40,000 bases of DNA from Pseudomonadota bacterium (GCA_021781615.1 JAJXWM010000006.1:1-40000); one strand, 5' to 3'; counted from the stretch's first letter, positions 16,436-25,417 are shown. The notes: generated from the sequence alone by a model not told the origin. Program-made: numbers and translations.

Positions 16436-18139
16436 ATGGATAGAAATACGCAGAAGCATCCATCTTTAGTAACACCCCATACCGAACCGGTTGGTGCCGA
16501 CCACCTAGACTTTGTAAGTACCGCCCACAAACAAGAAATAAGCGACCTACCAAATGACGCCACGCTACCGTCTGAAATAACTGACGAAAAAACTTGGTTA
16601 AAAGAACTAGCAAAAAAGATGGATATTCCATATGTCGATGCCACCCAATACATACTAAAAGACGAAGTATCAAAAAAGTTACCTGAAGGCTATGCCAGGC
16701 GTTTTCGCGCCATCCTCTTAGCTGAAGAAAATGAGCACTATTTGGTAGGCATGGTCGACCCTCTTGATATTTTTGCCGCTGACGAATTACAACACCTCTT
16801 AAAAAAACCGTTAAAATTTGCTCTCGTGGATGAAAAAGAATTAAGCTATAAATTAGATCAGCTATATCGTCGTACTGGCGAAATTACCTCTTTTGCCGAT
16901 AAGTTAGCTCTAGAATTGCAACCGATCCTTCCCGAAGAAGAGGAAGCATCTGCAATTAAACAAGTTGAACCCGCGGTAATTCAACTATTAAATTCGGTAT
17001 TTGCAGACGCCATCCAAGTTAACGCTTCAGATATCCATATTGAACCCGGCGAAAATGTCTTACGTATTCGGCAACGCGTTGATGGTCTATTACAAGAACA
17101 AATTATTTCGATCGCAGATAAACGTCATATTCCGCTGGCGGTCGCCCAACGCCTAAAGTTAATGAGCGGCCTAAACATCGCGGAAAAGAGATTGCCACAA
17201 GACGGTCGTTTCGAAATCGTTAGAAATAATACAAAAATTGACGTTCGCCTATCCACCATGCCGACTCAGTTTGGCGAATCAATAGTGATGCGTCTTTTAA
17301 ATAAATCCAACAAGATTTCTGGGCTTGATCCTTCGGGAATGCCGCCCGATATTCTCAAAAGTTTTCGCCGCATAATCCGCGTCCCCTGGGGTATGATTTT
17401 GGTTACTGGTCCAACGGGCAGCGGTAAAAGCACTACTCTTTATGGCGCCTTAACCGAAATCAATGAAGTAGAAAAAAACATCGTCACGATCGAAGATCCG
17501 ATAGAATATACTTTAGAGCGCGCGAACCAGGTACAAGTAAAACCACAAATTGGCTTAACTTTTGCTCGCGTCCTCCGTTCAATTCTCCGTCAAGACCCGA
17601 ACATCATCCTCGTAGGAGAAATTCGCGACCAAGAAACGGCTTCCATTGCGCTACGTGCCGCCTTGACCGGCCATTTAGTCTTTGCCACTTTACATACTAA
17701 TGACGCAACAAGTACGGCCTTACGCCTAATCGACATTGGCGTGGAAAACTATTTGGTAGCTGCGACAGTACGCGCCATTGTCGCCCAACGTCTCGCCCGA
17801 CGTATTTGTACCCGCTGTTCTACACCCACGCAACCGACCGAACAAGAAACTTCTTTTTTCAGCAATTTCTTTGGCGACCAATTTAAACAAAGTATTTTTT
17901 ACAAGGGGGTGGGCTGCGCTTATTGCAGCTTTACTGGCTCGAAAGGAATGATTGGTGTATTTGAGTACCTCGAGCTTGATAACGACATGAGAGATGCTCT
18001 ACGCCGTAATGATACTAACGGGTTCGTTCAAACCATAGCTAAAAATCGTAAATCACCAACATTGTTAGCTAATGCTTTTGAACTGGCTCGCCAAAAAATA
18101 ATCCCTCTCAGCGAAGTATTACGTATATCTGGAGAATAA
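16436..18139 (+). CDS. mshE: Pilus extension ATPase MshE (GspE/PilB family)
   Basis: A 567-residue hexameric ATPase that drives pilus extension. Walker A is GPTGSGKS (residues 325-332). The Asp box and Walker B (DPNIILVGEIRD) and His box (GHLVFATLHTN) are intact. A tetracysteine zinc site (CTRC and CAYC) follows. The N-terminal domain aligns with MshE from about KELAKKMDIPYVDATQY and MVDPLDIFAADEL. The segment before it, where Vibrio MshE has the RLGxxLV cyclic-di-GMP motif, is an unrelated polar sequence of about 55 residues. Six bases separate it from mshG. Confidence 0.93.
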   Translation: MDRNTQKHPSLVTPHTEPVGADHLDFVSTAHKQEISDLPNDATLPSEITDEKTWLKELAKKMDIPYVDATQYILKDEVSKKLPEGYARRFRAILLAEENEHYLVGMVDPLDIFAADELQHLLKKPLKFALVDEKELSYKLDQLYRRTGEITSFADKLALELQPILPEEEEASAIKQVEPAVIQLLNSVFADAIQVNASDIHIEPGENVLRIRQRVDGLLQEQIISIADKRHIPLAVAQRLKLMSGLNIAEKRLPQDGRFEIVRNNTKIDVRLSTMPTQFGESIVMRLLNKSNKISGLDPSGMPPDILKSFRRIIRVPWGMILVTGPTGSGKSTTLYGALTEINEVEKNIVTIEDPIEYTLERANQVQVKPQIGLTFARVLRSILRQDPNIILVGEIRDQETASIALRAALTGHLVFATLHTNDATSTALRLIDIGVENYLVAATVRAIVAQRLARRICTRCSTPTQPTEQETSFFSNFFGDQFKQSIFYKGVGCAYCSFTGSKGMIGVFEYLELDNDMRDALRRNDTNGFVQTIAKNRKSPTLLANAFELARQKIIPLSEVLRISGE

Positions 18140-18144
18140 ATATA

Positions 18145-19380
18145 ATGCCAAAAACTATATTCCACTATGAAGGTAGAGATGCATATGGTAACTCTGTTAT
18201 CGGGGACATTGAAGCGAATAATGCCGAAGAAATCGTGAGCAATCTAAAACAACAAAATATTATTCCAATTAACATTGAAGCTATTAAACAAAAAAATTTC
18301 CAAACATCTAGTTCTTTTTTTTCGCAGCACAAAATCTTTAATAAAGTTGAACCTTACCACCTGATGAATTTCTTCTCGCAACTTGCCGTCCTCCATGATG
18401 CCGGGTTATCAGTAATAAAAGCCATCAGTAAATTGTCAGAATCTGCTAGTTCGCGTCCTTTAGGTATAATTCTCTCGCAAGTAGCTAAAGATATTGCCTC
18501 TGGATTTACTTTAGCCGACTCGTTGAAAAAATATCCGCATGTTTTTACTCCAATTATGATTAATGTTATCGATATCGGAGAAAACACGGGCCATCTGAGT
18601 GAGACTCTAAAACATCTAGGTACCTACCTAGAAAAAAGTATTGCCAACCGCCGCCGTCTTCTAAGCTCAATTCGTTATCCAATTTTCGTGATGGTAACCA
18701 TTGTAGCCGCAGTCTTGGTCCTGAATTATATGGTAATCCCAAAATTTAGTGCGATGTTCGCTAGGACAGGACTTGAATTACCATTTGCAACCCGCTTAAT
18801 CATGTCCTCGTCCAATTTTATGGTGAATAACGTTAAGACACTATTAGCCGCAGTCATTATCTTCTTTTTTGGTATAAATAGGCTGTTGAAAATCCCCACC
18901 ATTAGATATGTTTGGGATAAATACAAACTGCATCTACCCGTTTTTGGTAGTCTACAAAAACGGATTATAACCTCGCAATTTACCTGGACTTTTAGCCTGA
19001 TCTTACGCGCTGGTGTCCCCATAATCAAAGGGATGACTCTAGCCAGCACCACCACCGAAAACACTTATTTTAGCAGTCGACTTTTAAAAATGAGTACCGC
19101 TATAGAGCATGGTGAAAATTTATCACGAGCAGTAATCGCCAGCAAATTATTTACCCCCATTACTATCCAAATGATCGAGGTTGGTGAAGAAAGTGAAAGA
19201 ATAGATGAAGCGCTCGCCGAAGTTGCTAAATACTATGATGCCGAGATTGACTTTGATCTCAAAAGATTAGGTGAATTAATCGAACCATTTTTGCTGATGC
19301 TAATTGGTGGAATAGTAGCAATTTTAGCTGTCGGAATTTACTTCCCATTATGGGATCTAATTAAAGTTGCGAACGTGTAA
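18145..19380 (+). CDS. mshG: Pilus platform protein MshG (GspF/PilC family)
   Basis: A 411-residue polytopic inner-membrane protein with two GspF domains. The first opens at FFSQLAVLHDAGLSVIKAI and carries helices around VMVTIVAAVLVLNYMVI. The second repeats the pattern (FTWTFSLILRAGVPIIKGM) and ends with the C-terminal helix LLMLIGGIVAILAVGIYFPLW. It couples the MshE motor to pilin incorporation. It is the last gene of the nine-gene block. The next gene, pilT, converges on it after 29 bp. Confidence 0.92.
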   Translation: MPKTIFHYEGRDAYGNSVIGDIEANNAEEIVSNLKQQNIIPINIEAIKQKNFQTSSSFFSQHKIFNKVEPYHLMNFFSQLAVLHDAGLSVIKAISKLSESASSRPLGIILSQVAKDIASGFTLADSLKKYPHVFTPIMINVIDIGENTGHLSETLKHLGTYLEKSIANRRRLLSSIRYPIFVMVTIVAAVLVLNYMVIPKFSAMFARTGLELPFATRLIMSSSNFMVNNVKTLLAAVIIFFFGINRLLKIPTIRYVWDKYKLHLPVFGSLQKRIITSQFTWTFSLILRAGVPIIKGMTLASTTTENTYFSSRLLKMSTAIEHGENLSRAVIASKLFTPITIQMIEVGEESERIDEALAEVAKYYDAEIDFDLKRLGELIEPFLLMLIGGIVAILAVGIYFPLWDLIKVANV

Positions 19381-19409
19381 TCCTAAAGGGGCTGAGCGGT
19401 TCGGCTACA

Positions 19410-20438
19410 TCAATCCAAAGTAAGATAACGGTTCTCTTCTTCGCTAATTATATTCTGTTGTATCAATTTTTTAACACTACTAGCCAATGTTTGCATACCC
19501 TTCGACTGTCCAGTTTGAATAGCAGAATAAATTTGCGGGGTCCTATTTTCACGAATTAAATTACGAATTGCCGTAGTACAAAGTAAAATTTCCTCTGCGA
19601 TTACCCTCCCACCACCCAGCTTCTTCAATAAACGCTGGGATATTACTGCCTGAAGTGAGTTAGCCACCATCGAACGAATCAATGATTTCTCAAAGGTAGG
19701 AAATACATCAACAATGCGATCAATACTATCAGCTGCTGAATTCGTATGTAAAGTTGCAAAAACCAAGTGCCCGGTCTCTGCGGCAGTTAATGCTAAACGA
19801 ATAGTTTCTAAATCGCGCATTTCCCCTACTAAAATATAGTCGGGATCTTCACGTAAAGAGGCGCGTAAAGCATCATCAAAACTTCTGGTATGCTGCCTTA
19901 CCTCTCGTTGCTGCACCAAGCACTTTTTACATTCATGAACATATTCAATGGGATCTTCAATAGTGAGGATATGACTAGACTGAGTACAATTAATATAATC
20001 GATCATAGCCGCTAGGGTCGTACTTTTACCGCTACCCGTAGGACCAGTAACCAAAATTAGCCCATGACGCGTCTCACATAAGTCATAAAAAATCTTCGGC
20101 AGCTTCAACTCGGCTAAAGTGGGTGGCGTTAATGAAATATAACGGATAGCAACACTAATCCCTCGCTCTTGACGGAATATATTTACCCTAAATCTGGCAT
20201 TCAAATCAACCAACTCAAAACTAAAATCGATATCGAACTTACTAGTCCACTCGTGTTTATACGCATCTGGTAAAATAGCGTCCACTATTGAATGAATGGT
20301 TTGCGTATCCATTGTCCGCACCCCATCAATAGGTTTAAGATCGTTATCCACCCGGACTCTTGGTACTACACCACTGGAAAGATGTAAATCAGAAGCATGG
20401 TGCAAAACCATGTACTGCAATAATTCATTTATATTCAT
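19410..20438 (-). CDS. pilT: Type IV pilus retraction ATPase PilT
   Basis: A 342-residue ATPase that powers pilus retraction. Walker A is GPTGSGKST (residues 132-140); the Walker B-type DPDYILVGEMRD and GHLVFATLHTN boxes follow. The AIRNLIRENRTPQIYSAIQT segment is the PilT-specific AIRNLI motif, which separates it from PilU. I chose the ATG at 20438 because MNINELLQYM matches the usual PilT start; an in-frame ATG at 20486 has a better-placed GGAT and cannot be excluded. Its presence beside an MSHA cluster implies dedicated retraction; in many MSHA bacteria pilT lies elsewhere. Confidence 0.9.
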   Translation of the reverse strand: MNINELLQYMVLHHASDLHLSSGVVPRVRVDNDLKPIDGVRTMDTQTIHSIVDAILPDAYKHEWTSKFDIDFSFELVDLNARFRVNIFRQERGISVAIRYISLTPPTLAELKLPKIFYDLCETRHGLILVTGPTGSGKSTTLAAMIDYINCTQSSHILTIEDPIEYVHECKKCLVQQREVRQHTRSFDDALRASLREDPDYILVGEMRDLETIRLALTAAETGHLVFATLHTNSAADSIDRIVDVFPTFEKSLIRSMVANSLQAVISQRLLKKLGGGRVIAEEILLCTTAIRNLIRENRTPQIYSAIQTGQSKGMQTLASSVKKLIQQNIISEEENRYLTLD

Positions 20439-20590
20439 ACCATCTTTCTTAATTTCAGGAGATATTTTAAGTACTAAAACTTGCATACATTATCCATCAG
20501 TTTTGCTAATAATACAAAATTTAATTGTTTTTTAAGGAAAAGCCAGTTAATATTAGTTTCGTTAATAATAATACCTAAGGAGGGTTTTCA

Positions 20591-21022
20591 ATGAAGAAGC
20601 AAGGTGGTTTTACTTTGATTGAGTTGATTATTGTTATAGTTATTCTTGGCATTCTAGCCGCATATGCAGTACCAAAATACATGAACTTAGATAAACAAGC
20701 GCGCATCGCGGCAGTTAATGGCCTTGCTGGTAGCATTAGAGCTGCTTCTGACATGGTACATGCATCAGCGGTGTCGTTAGGTACAGCTTCTGGTACTGTT
20801 GACATGGGCGGAGGGATCTCCATCGGGGTGACAAACTATTATCCGAGCAGTAAAGATGAAGCTATAAAAACCATTCAAGACAGCTCTGGTTTTACAACAG
20901 GAACATCGACATCGTGGACGAAAATTGGGGCACCAACTGCAGAATCTTGCGGTGTAACATACACAGCCCCTACTTCCGCAGGCTATGCACCAATAATATC
21001 GATATCAAGCACGGGCTGTTAA
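20591..21022 (+). CDS. MshA-like type IV pilin, copy 1
   Basis: A 143-residue prepilin. The leader MKKQGG is cut before FTLIEL by a prepilin peptidase (not in this window). The hydrophobic N-terminal helix leads to [12 protein letters not shown], close to the MshA 'PKFINL' pattern. Two cysteines, 120 and 143, can form the C-terminal disulfide loop. A very strong AAGGAGGG precedes the start. Copy 2 downstream differs at only 11 positions. The asparagines (32, 43, 82) are not in N-X-S/T context. It is a monocistronic unit with its own terminator. Confidence 0.92.
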   Translation: MKKQGGFTLIELIIVIVILGILAAYAVPKYMNLDKQARIAAVNGLAGSIRAASDMVHASAVSLGTASGTVDMGGGISIGVTNYYPSSKDEAIKTIQDSSGFTTGTSTSWTKIGAPTAESCGVTYTAPTSAGYAPIISISSTGC

Positions 21023-21041
21023 TATTTAAATATAGATCTTA

Positions 21042-21080
21042 CAAAAACCCGCAAAAGGTAGCACGCTTTGTGGGTTTTTT
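21042..21080 (+). terminator. Rho-independent terminator of pilin copy 1
   Basis: AAAAACCCGCAAA pairs with TTTGTGGGTTTTT (one G-U pair) around a 10-nt loop and ends in a T6 run. It sits 20 bases after the pilin stop. Confidence 0.85.
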
Positions 21081-21082
21081 GT

Positions 21083-21136
21083 GTTCGCTTTCGCTTGATT
21101 CATGAATCTGATAGTGACCATGCGTTACGTTGTTTT
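21083..21136 (+). pseudogene. Vestige of a second STT3 gene copy
   Basis: In frame, this stretch reads VRFRLIHESDSDHALRCF and then stop. The functional STT3 gene at about 23777-23840 encodes HFRLIHESDGDYVVL. At the DNA level 22 bases (TTCGCTTGATTCATGAATCT and two more) are identical to the STT3 gene, with decayed similarity after that, including TTTTTAAACAAA against TCTTTAAACCAA. It lies between pilin 1's terminator and pilin 2's promoter region. Confidence 0.7.
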
Positions 21137-21139
21137 TAA

Positions 21140-21191
21140 ACAAAAATCGGGTAATATTAATTTCGTTATTAATACTCAAGGAGGGTTTTAA
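21140..21191 (+). promoter_or_regulatory. Upstream block shared by the two pilin genes
   Basis: TAATATTAATTTCGTTA, an AT-rich spacer and AAGGAGGGTTTT are nearly the same here and before pilin copy 1 (20546-20590). The duplicated block therefore carried its promoter and ribosome-binding site. No clean -35/-10 pair or sigma-54 site (GG-N10-GC) is visible. Confidence 0.45.
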
Positions 21192-21623
21192 ATGAAGAAG
21201 CAAGCTGGTTTTACTTTAATTGAATTGATTATTGTTATCGTTATTCTTGGCATTCTAGCCGCATATGCAGTACCAAAATACATGAACTTAGATAAACAAG
21301 CGCGCGTCGCAGCGGTTAATGGCCTCGCTGGTAGCATTAGAGCTGCAGCTGACATAGTACATGCATCAGCGGTGGCGTTAGGCACAGCTTCTGGCACTGT
21401 TGATATGGGTGGAGGGACCACCATAACGGTGGCAAACTACTATCCAAGCAATAAAAATGAAGCTATAAAAACCATTCAAGACAGCTCTGGTTTTACAACA
21501 GGAACATCAACGTCGTGGACGAAAATTGGGGCACCAACTGCCGAATCTTGCGGTGTAACATACACAGCTCCTACTTCCGCAGGCTATGCACCAATAATAT
21601 CGATATCAAGCACGGGCTGTTAA
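21192..21623 (+). CDS. MshA-like type IV pilin, copy 2
   Basis: A 143-residue prepilin (leader MKKQAG, then FTLIEL) and close paralogue of copy 1. Substitutions are concentrated at residues 53-62 and 76-89 (I76T, S77T, G79T, T81A, S87N, D89N), while the C-terminal 50 residues with Cys120 and Cys143 are identical. This puts the differences on the part of the globular domain likely to be exposed on the fibre. No N-X-S/T sequon is present. It has the same strong AAGGAGGG site and its own perfect terminator. Confidence 0.92.
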   Translation: MKKQAGFTLIELIIVIVILGILAAYAVPKYMNLDKQARVAAVNGLAGSIRAAADIVHASAVALGTASGTVDMGGGTTITVANYYPSNKNEAIKTIQDSSGFTTGTSTSWTKIGAPTAESCGVTYTAPTSAGYAPIISISSTGC

Positions 21624-21642
21624 TATTTTAAGTACAGAGCTC

Positions 21643-21680
21643 ACAAAACCCCGCAAGCGGCATGCGTTGCGGGGTTTTGT
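21643..21680 (+). terminator. Rho-independent terminator of pilin copy 2
   Basis: ACAAAACCCCGCAA pairs perfectly with TTGCGGGGTTTTGT (14 bp) around a 10-nt loop. It separates the pilin from the STT3 gene 35 bases further on. Confidence 0.9.
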
Positions 21681-21715
21681 AAAAGTTTTTCCCCTGGTTT
21701 TTCGGCTGTAATGTT

Positions 21716-24301
21716 ATGAGTAATTTGCCTATTAAAAGCTTTAATCTCACCCCCGAAAATAATTCAATACAAATTTTACTAATCATAATTTTAGCCATAG
21801 TTATGTTTTTAGTCCGCACGCTCCCCATTGCCAATTCGATTTTTACCGATTGGCCTGGAGATTATGGTAATTATGTAAACTTTTCTGCTGATGATGCCGT
21901 ATATCACATGCGTGTTGCGCATAACACCCTCCATCATTTTCCCTGGCGCGTGTTTTTTGATCCTTTTACTCATTTCCCTTTTGGATCCAAAGTGCATTTT
22001 GGTCCACTATTTACCCTGACGATTGCTGCCGCCGCTTTAATTGTCGGCTTAGGCCATCCAACACCAGAATTAGTAAATGCCGTAGGCGCTTATACCCCAG
22101 TTATCATGGGAATATTGTGTTTAATCCCGACATACTTCATTGCTCGTAATCTTTTTGGAAAAACTGCCGCCATCATTACTGCGTTTATCTTAGCCTTTTT
22201 ACCTGGGGAGTTTTTACAACGCACTGCCCTCGGGTTTACTGATCATCATGCTGCTGAATCGTTATTTTCCACGATTACTTGTGCCTGCTTAATCTATGCT
22301 TTAACCACAGTTAGAAATCGAGAAACCTCTTACAGGAAAATTTTGACTTATGGTATTTGGACTGGAATTGCCTATGGATTATTCCTTTTAACCTGGGCGG
22401 CCGCTTTGATGTTTGGAGTAATTTTTTTAGTGTTTTTCATTGCTCAATTAATCATTGACCATTTTAAAAACGAGCGAACTGAATACTTACTCCTTCTAGC
22501 ACTTCCCGTTTATATCACCGCCAGCTTCTTCGTATTACCATACGCGCTCATGAACCCTCAGCTTGAGTTAACTGGTTACTCCTTAGCATCACCGCTAATA
22601 CTCATCAGTATAGCTGCAATATTTGTAATCGCTTACATTACCCATCTTATCTGCAAAAAAAACCGCCTGACCAAAAACCTATATTCCACTATTCTTGCTA
22701 TGATTTTTATCCTAATAGGTTTTATTTTGTATCAGTATATTCCTAAACTTTTTACTGTGATGCGTGACGGCTGTAAAATGCTGTTTGATCCGTCCCCCGG
22801 GATGAGAACTATTTCAGAAGTTCGCCCCGCCATTCTCGACCCAATTAGCAACCAATATACTATAAAAGTATTTTGGATGAGTTACTTTTGGGCGATGCCG
22901 CTTGCAATAATCGGCTTTGGTCACTTATGCTACCGTGCATACAAAAACATCAATCCCACTGAAATATTATTATTGACCTGGACGATAGGCATCTTCTTAG
23001 CAACAGTCATGCAAACTCGTTTTAATTATTATCTCGCAATTAATATTGCTATTCTTGCCGGCGGCTATGGCGTATATCCATTTTTTAATTATCTTAGCAC
23101 TTTAAACCCCAAGCATTGGTTCTATATAAAGTTGCAACAATATGGGGTCCCCCTCCTCTTCCTCATTTTTTTCTTCCTGATAATAGACCCCATTGTGATA
23201 TTATTAACGGACAAGGCGATACCCGCAGGACTACGCATATCAAGAGAAAAATATAATACCTTCGTCTGGTTAAAAAAACATACCCCCGACCCCCAAGGCA
23301 AAGTCATCAATAAAAATTTTGACTATAGCTCCGGTTACTATCCGACACCTAAAAACAAGGATATCCCCTACAACTACCCCAAAAGCGCCTATGGAATAAT
23401 GGGCTGGTGGGACATGGGGCATCAAATTACCTACGTTGCCGAAAGAATACCCAATACTAATCCTTTTCAAGAGGGGATTTTAGAAAAAGGGGATTTAGGT
23501 GCCGCCCCATTTTTTACCAGCATTGATGAAGAAAAAGCAGTACATAACCTACAAATAATGGGCTCTAGATATGTGCTCATAGATGATAAAAACAGCACAA
23601 ATATATTAGGCATTGGCACATGGAATAATGATCTTAGCGGCTGGAGCAAAGCAGTAGCAACCGAGTTTTCTACCTCTCCTCAAACCGCGAAAATTAAGGT
23701 ACAAATAGATTCGCTAAAATTCTTACAATCAATGCTTAATCGACTTTATTATTATGATACAAACAATCTTAAACATTTTCGCTTGATTCATGAATCTGAC
23801 GGTGACTATGTGGTACTATGCCGCCGACTTATCTTTAAACCAAGCCCCTTTATAAATACCATTGCTTTATCTTTTAATAACTATAATACTGCTCTAAAAA
23901 TTACCCATGATGCCAATAAAACCTTTTGGGCTGGTGACCAAAAAAATGTTTTTGTCTATTATGCACGCCCCCCAGTAAAAAAATTCAAGATTTTCGAGCT
24001 GGTAAAAGGAGCAATCATTAGTGGCACCGCACCCAAAGATATTAAAAATGGCACCAAAATTAATATCTCTATAAAACTTGAAACTAAGTTTGGCAGAGTT
24101 TTTACCTATACCCAAACTACTACCGTAAATGATAGTAAATACACATTTACTGTTCCATACCCAACCACGGAAATGCGTGGCGATAACTATTCATACGACA
24201 TCAAACCACTTGGTAACTACCAAATTATGATTAATGCTAAGCCCATAGAGGTTAGCATCAGTGAACAAGCAGTGATGCTTGGAGAAACCATTACGATCTA
24301 A
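21716..24301 (+). CDS. STT3-type oligosaccharyltransferase (PglB/AglB-like)
   Basis: An 861-residue polytopic membrane enzyme that should transfer a lipid-linked glycan to protein at the periplasmic face. STT3 features: an acidic pair in the first external loop (Asp59, Asp60, in FSADDAVYHMR); a TDHHAAE segment (Asp176); about 11-13 hydrophobic helices; then a soluble C-terminal half with the diagnostic WWDMG motif (residues 564-568; WWDYG in PglB). The extreme C-terminus looks like a small beta domain. It is longer than Campylobacter PglB (about 710). It follows the pilin directly but has a weak ribosome-binding site. The glycan assembly genes are not in the window. Confidence 0.85.
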   Translation: MSNLPIKSFNLTPENNSIQILLIIILAIVMFLVRTLPIANSIFTDWPGDYGNYVNFSADDAVYHMRVAHNTLHHFPWRVFFDPFTHFPFGSKVHFGPLFTLTIAAAALIVGLGHPTPELVNAVGAYTPVIMGILCLIPTYFIARNLFGKTAAIITAFILAFLPGEFLQRTALGFTDHHAAESLFSTITCACLIYALTTVRNRETSYRKILTYGIWTGIAYGLFLLTWAAALMFGVIFLVFFIAQLIIDHFKNERTEYLLLLALPVYITASFFVLPYALMNPQLELTGYSLASPLILISIAAIFVIAYITHLICKKNRLTKNLYSTILAMIFILIGFILYQYIPKLFTVMRDGCKMLFDPSPGMRTISEVRPAILDPISNQYTIKVFWMSYFWAMPLAIIGFGHLCYRAYKNINPTEILLLTWTIGIFLATVMQTRFNYYLAINIAILAGGYGVYPFFNYLSTLNPKHWFYIKLQQYGVPLLFLIFFFLIIDPIVILLTDKAIPAGLRISREKYNTFVWLKKHTPDPQGKVINKNFDYSSGYYPTPKNKDIPYNYPKSAYGIMGWWDMGHQITYVAERIPNTNPFQEGILEKGDLGAAPFFTSIDEEKAVHNLQIMGSRYVLIDDKNSTNILGIGTWNNDLSGWSKAVATEFSTSPQTAKIKVQIDSLKFLQSMLNRLYYYDTNNLKHFRLIHESDGDYVVLCRRLIFKPSPFINTIALSFNNYNTALKITHDANKTFWAGDQKNVFVYYARPPVKKFKIFELVKGAIISGTAPKDIKNGTKINISIKLETKFGRVFTYTQTTTVNDSKYTFTVPYPTTEMRGDNYSYDIKPLGNYQIMINAKPIEVSISEQAVMLGETITI

Positions 24302-24619
24302 ATCTATTACCCGTTGATTTTAAACAAAATTACCGCATGAACTTTTATCCTAAAAAGAGCAGTTGGAACCGTAGCGAGTTAGATTCATTATATTAAGCGC
24401 TCGCAGTAGGTTCCAATTGCTCTTTTTAGGATTATAATACAACTAGGTTTTCGAACAGGCAAAAATTTAGTATTATTGGGCGAGTTCTAGAGGATTGTTT
24501 TTTACCAGCTGCGAGAGCTTGAATAAAACTAATAGTAAAAATAGAGTTCTTTCAAAACCTCTTAAAGGCGTATAGAAAGAAGAGTTTTGAAAAGTGTCTA
24601 AGAGTAAATAGGAAAAAAT
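24302..24619. other. Intergenic region with two hairpin repeats
   Basis: No gene. It contains the 24-bp inverted repeat described separately, and an imperfect inverted repeat at about 24545-24600 (TTCTTTCAAAACCTCTT against AAGAGTTTTGAAAAGTGTCT) just before the RMND1-family gene. The second loosely resembles the ends of the element upstream of apaH. Confidence 0.5.
24347..24432. repeat. Dispersed inverted-repeat element with 24-bp arms
   Basis: The arm at 24347-24370 (ATCCTAAAAAGAGCAGTTGG then AACC) pairs with 24409-24432 with one mismatch. The left half recurs at 36034-36060 and the right half at 39766-39805, and the CCTAAAAAGAGC part also at 37643-37656. It may also end STT3 transcription, since CTCTTTTTAGG closes the stem. 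Confidence 0.7.
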
Positions 24620-25417
24620 ATGCGCTGCGTATCATTCTGTCCCACCGAAAGTTATCGTCTAACTGCTATCGCTAGTTTTTTTCGCAATGTAGGATACACC
24701 GTTAAACAATACCGGAAAATATTACATGTATTTCGTCCCACGAAAGAAGGCGACATTTTTATTTTTTCTTATGGCTGCCTGGTCACCTGGGGACTAAATC
24801 GTCAAGAGGAAAAACAACTTCTCGAACAACTAAAACCATTTTCTATTAATCCCCTACCAACAATGGAAGTTGCTAGGTTCGTTTACCGCTATGGCGATCG
24901 TATAGAAATGGCAACCCACGAGCGTTTTAATATTGATATAATCATTCTAGAATCGGAAAATCCCCAGCTAAAACTAGCCATTTCTTATGGGTTAGCACAA
25001 TCAATACAATTAGAATCTTATGAAGGTGCGGTCCAAAAAACCATCGAACAAAACACCCATTATCCAGAACAGCTAGCTAAAAAAGGAAGCATTTCTCTTT
25101 CTCAAAAAGAGATTTCACGCCGCATGGGACAAATCTTTTTAGCACGCAGTTCAATTAATTTAAATAGTGAATATTTAGCAGCTCCTGAATACTTTTGGGA
25201 ACATCCAAGCTTCGAAGACTACTACAACATGAGCGAAAAGTTTTTAGATATCCAGCGACGCGTAGCAACGCTTAACCAAAAGCTTGATGTTTTGCACGAA
25301 CTGTTTGATATGTTAACCAGCCAATTACAACACCGCCATTCAAATATGCTGGAGCTGGTGATTATCCTTTTAATTCTCGTTGAAATTCTTATTACACTTG
25401 CTGAAAAAATAATCTAA
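24620..25417 (+). CDS. RMND1/Sif2/YagE-family protein (DUF155)
   Basis: A 265-residue protein of the family of mitochondrial RMND1 and yeast Rmd1/Sif2. Family features: [16 protein letters not shown], then [37 protein letters not shown] predicted coiled coil ([21 protein letters not shown]) and a C-terminal transmembrane helix ([18 protein letters not shown]) follow, so it is a tail-anchored membrane protein. The human homologue supports mitochondrial translation; the bacterial role is unknown. It ends 13 bases before kbl and may be cotranscribed. Confidence 0.8.
   Translation: MRCVSFCPTESYRLTAIASFFRNVGYTVKQYRKILHVFRPTKEGDIFIFSYGCLVTWGLNRQEEKQLLEQLKPFSINPLPTMEVARFVYRYGDRIEMATHERFNIDIIILESENPQLKLAISYGLAQSIQLESYEGAVQKTIEQNTHYPEQLAKKGSISLSQKEISRRMGQIFLARSSINLNSEYLAAPEYFWEHPSFEDYYNMSEKFLDIQRRVATLNQKLDVLHELFDMLTSQLQHRHSNMLELVIILLILVEILITLAEKII

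Noticed and set aside
16228-16673. Minus-strand frames across the mshN-mshE junction
   Set aside because: Both overlap well-supported genes antisense and show no family features.
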